A stretch of DNA of 43,098 nt from Roseibium album (GTDB lineage Bacteria > Pseudomonadota > Alphaproteobacteria > Rhizobiales > Stappiaceae), in assembly GCA_001404055.1 (NCBI GenBank), contig CXTY01000038.1:1-43098 (forward strand), written 5' to 3'. Every line of letters begins with the position of its first letter. The stretch's first letter is position 1. Positions 41,587-43,098 of the stretch are shown here, in pieces. Under the pieces are notes generated by a model that was not told the DNA's origin, ran no database searches, and saw only the letters and a list, made by a program, of their open reading frames with translations. The position numbers were made by a program, and so were the translations under genes.

Positions 41587-42077
41587 TGCAAAAGGCGCTG
41601 CTGATCTGGTCCATTCTAGTCGGACTGCTGATTGCTGTCGCGGCTGTCATTGGCTTTCAGGTAGCAGGTGGTAAGCACGGCACAAATACTGAAACCGGAT
41701 TGGTTCTTAAGCCAGATGATCCGGAGGTGATTGGCCAGGGTGCCAGGGTATACGCGCAGTACTGCGCGACATGTCATGGTGCCGACCTTGAAGGTGAACC
41801 TGATTGGCAGACACCTAATCCGGACGGTACGCTCAAGGCTCCGCCACATGACGAGACAGGCCACACCTGGCATCATTCGGACGACTTGCTTTTCAGGATC
41901 ACCAAATTCGGAACAGCAGTTGCCATCAATGATCCGGATTTCCGGTCGAACATGCCGGCATTTGGGAGCTCATTGTCAGACGAAGAAATTATCGCTGTGC
42001 TTTCCTTCATCAAAGCGCAATGGCCTACACTCGTCCGGGAACGTCATGATGACCTGAACAGACAGTCGCAACGCTGA
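41586..42077 (+). CDS. Class I cytochrome c, membrane-anchored
   Basis: 163 residues. An N-terminal hydrophobic segment (about 5-27: LLIWSILVGLLIAVAAVIGF) is an uncleaved anchor or signal. The haem motif CATCH (about residues 58-62) and a distal Met in SNMPAFG (about residue 120) give a His-Met haem c site. The closing helix FIKAQWP is typical of small class I cytochromes. Its ATG overlaps the stop of the transpeptidase. It likely serves as a periplasmic electron carrier for an oxidase or metal-redox step in this cluster; the partner is not in the window. Confidence 0.93.
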   Translation: MQKALLIWSILVGLLIAVAAVIGFQVAGGKHGTNTETGLVLKPDDPEVIGQGARVYAQYCATCHGADLEGEPDWQTPNPDGTLKAPPHDETGHTWHHSDDLLFRITKFGTAVAINDPDFRSNMPAFGSSLSDEEIIAVLSFIKAQWPTLVRERHDDLNRQSQR

Positions 42078-42136
42078 CATTGTGGTTCCATAGCACGCCG
42101 ACAATCCAGTGCGCCCAAGGTTACGCCGTGCACTTC

Positions 42137-42170
42137 AAAAAAACGCAGTGAGAGGCGGTTCTCACTGCGT
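42137..42170 (-). terminator. Intrinsic terminator of the sugar ABC operon
   Basis: Perfect eleven-base inverted repeat ACGCAGTGAGA / TCTCACTGCGT (42143-42170, six-base loop). On the minus strand it ends in seven T (A-run 42137-42143), so it is a classical rho-independent terminator for the minus-strand genes. Confidence 0.92.
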
Positions 42171-42193
42171 GAAGTTGGAGGGGAGGAAGACCC

Positions 42194-42973
42194 TCAGATT
42201 GTCCCGCCGAGCGATCCTTCGAGTTGAGCGAGTTCCTGGCCTCCCGCCATGAGGTCCTGGAGTTCTTCTGCCTTGATTTCGCCCTTGAGGGCTGTTCCGA
42301 GTGTCTTGCCCCGGTTGAGCACTGTAAAGCGATCACCGACGGCCATAGCATGGCGCACATTGTGGGTGATGAAGATGACACCGATACCGTTCTTGCGCAC
42401 CTTGTCGATGGTGGCCAGCACGTTGGAGGTCTGGCGTACGCCCAGAGCCGAGGTCGGCTCATCAAGAATGAGCACCTTGGCACCGAAGTGAACCGCACGG
42501 GCGATGGCGACCGTCTGGCGTTCGCCGCCAGACAGCGTGCCGACCGCCTGATCGGGCGAGCGCAGATGAATGCCCATCTTTGCCATCTCGCTCATGGTGA
42601 CCTCATTGGCATGGGCAAAGTCGAAGAACTTGAACGGGCCATAGCTCTTCTGCGGCTCGCGCCCCATCCAGAAGTTCCGTGTGACCGACATCAGCGGGAT
42701 CATGGCAAGATCCTGATAGACGGTGGCAATGCCGGCCGTCATGGCATCACGGGGACTGTCAAAGGCAATTTCCTTGCCTTCGATCAGGATCTTGCCCTTG
42801 GTTGGCTTGTGTACCCCGGACATGGTCTTGATGAAGGTCGACTTGCCCGCGCCATTATCTCCCAGAAGGCAGTGACACTCACCCGGATTGACGGAGACAG
42901 AGACACCGTTCAAGGCAATCACCGGGCCGAAGTGCTTCTCGATATCGACGAGTTCGATCAATGATGTGCTCAT
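42194..42973 (-). CDS. Sugar ABC transporter ATP-binding protein (FrcA-like)
   Basis: 259 residues, a single nucleotide-binding domain of the CUT2/ribose-fructose class. Walker A is GDNGAGKST (about 38-46), Q-loop in VYQDLAM, signature LSGGERQ, Walker B VLILDEPTSALG and the His of THNV. The length and the C-terminal AGGQELAQLEG fit FrcA of rhizobial fructose transporters, but substrate cannot be set from sequence alone. The start has GGGGAG upstream and follows the permease stop by one base. The operon ends at the terminator 24 bases downstream. Confidence 0.92.
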   Translation of the reverse strand: MSTSLIELVDIEKHFGPVIALNGVSVSVNPGECHCLLGDNGAGKSTFIKTMSGVHKPTKGKILIEGKEIAFDSPRDAMTAGIATVYQDLAMIPLMSVTRNFWMGREPQKSYGPFKFFDFAHANEVTMSEMAKMGIHLRSPDQAVGTLSGGERQTVAIARAVHFGAKVLILDEPTSALGVRQTSNVLATIDKVRKNGIGVIFITHNVRHAMAVGDRFTVLNRGKTLGTALKGEIKAEELQDLMAGGQELAQLEGSLGGTI

Positions 42974-42974
42974 A

Positions 42975-43098
42975 TCAGCGCTCCCCTGTGATCATGCGAC
43001 GGATGTAGGTGTTGAGGATCACGGCAAGTAGCAGGATCACACCGAGGAAGACCCGGAAGAGGGAACTTTCCACTCCGGCAAAGAAAAGCCCCTGCTGA
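42975..43098 (-). CDS. Sugar ABC transporter permease, C-terminal end (partial)
   Basis: Only the last 40 residues are inside the window: QQGLFFAGVESSLFRVFL, a membrane helix (GVILLLAVILNTYI) and the end RRMITGER. This matches the C-terminus of CUT2-type permeases of the FrcC/RbsC class. The TGA is one base before the ATG of the ATPase gene, so the two are in one operon. The gene runs out of the window at the right edge. Confidence 0.88.
   Translation of the reverse strand, partial: QQGLFFAGVESSLFRVFLGVILLLAVILNTYIRRMITGER

Noticed and set aside
42224..42964. 246-codon plus-strand ORF opposite the FrcA-like gene
   Set aside because: It is a shadow of a clear ABC ATPase with all motifs; the translation resembles no protein.

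Overview
The window (about 43.1 kb, GC-rich, dense single-strand operons with 1-8 base overlaps) looks like the chromosome of an alphaproteobacterium, probably a marine Hyphomicrobiales- or Rhodobacterales-like species. This is inferred from the codon usage, the FrcA-like sugar ATPase at the right edge and the relatedness of the smaller proteins; no rRNA or other taxonomic marker is present.

Region 1 (1-25,610) is a single uninterrupted reading frame that enters from the left edge: at least 8,535 residues of a giant, repetitive, almost cysteine-free surface/secreted protein. Its order is: three super-repeats of about 480-500 residues, each a beta-solenoid-like stretch interrupted by small W-ending modules; more solenoid; a middle section with two short 'GATSGAT' domains; three 127-residue tandem repeats; an RTX-like Gly/Asp block; two LamG-like domains; and a metzincin-type zinc protease motif near the C-terminus.

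Region 2 (25,774-35,824) is a tight operon in the same direction: a DUF3467 protein, a GAF-GAF-HlyD membrane adaptor, a PqqD-like/M50 protease/HlyD fusion, a C-terminally shortened SecA-like ATPase, a small periplasmic HlyD-type adaptor, two unrecognised proteins, and a radical SAM enzyme. A SapC-family (S-layer-associated) gene follows at 36,034. The reading I favour is a dedicated route for sensing, maturing and exporting the giant protein, built from a SecA paralogue, adaptors, an intramembrane protease and a radical SAM/PqqD pair. No type I ABC transporter or TolC-like channel lies in the window. The link is inferred from gene order and domain content only.

Region 3 (36,835-39,670) is a mobile-DNA scar: a strong hairpin after sapC, a tyrosine integrase on the minus strand with direct repeats upstream of it, a truncated IS3-type OrfA and a small zinc-ribbon-like ORF fragment.

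Region 4 (39,671-42,077) is a short plus-strand cluster (Cys-rich secreted protein, small two-helix membrane protein, DUF411 metal-associated periplasmic protein, Tat-type L,D-transpeptidase lipoprotein, cytochrome c) of the type seen in copper/metal-tolerance islands. Region 5 (42,137-43,098, minus strand) is the end of a sugar ABC transporter operon: permease C-terminus, FrcA-like ATPase and a classical terminator.
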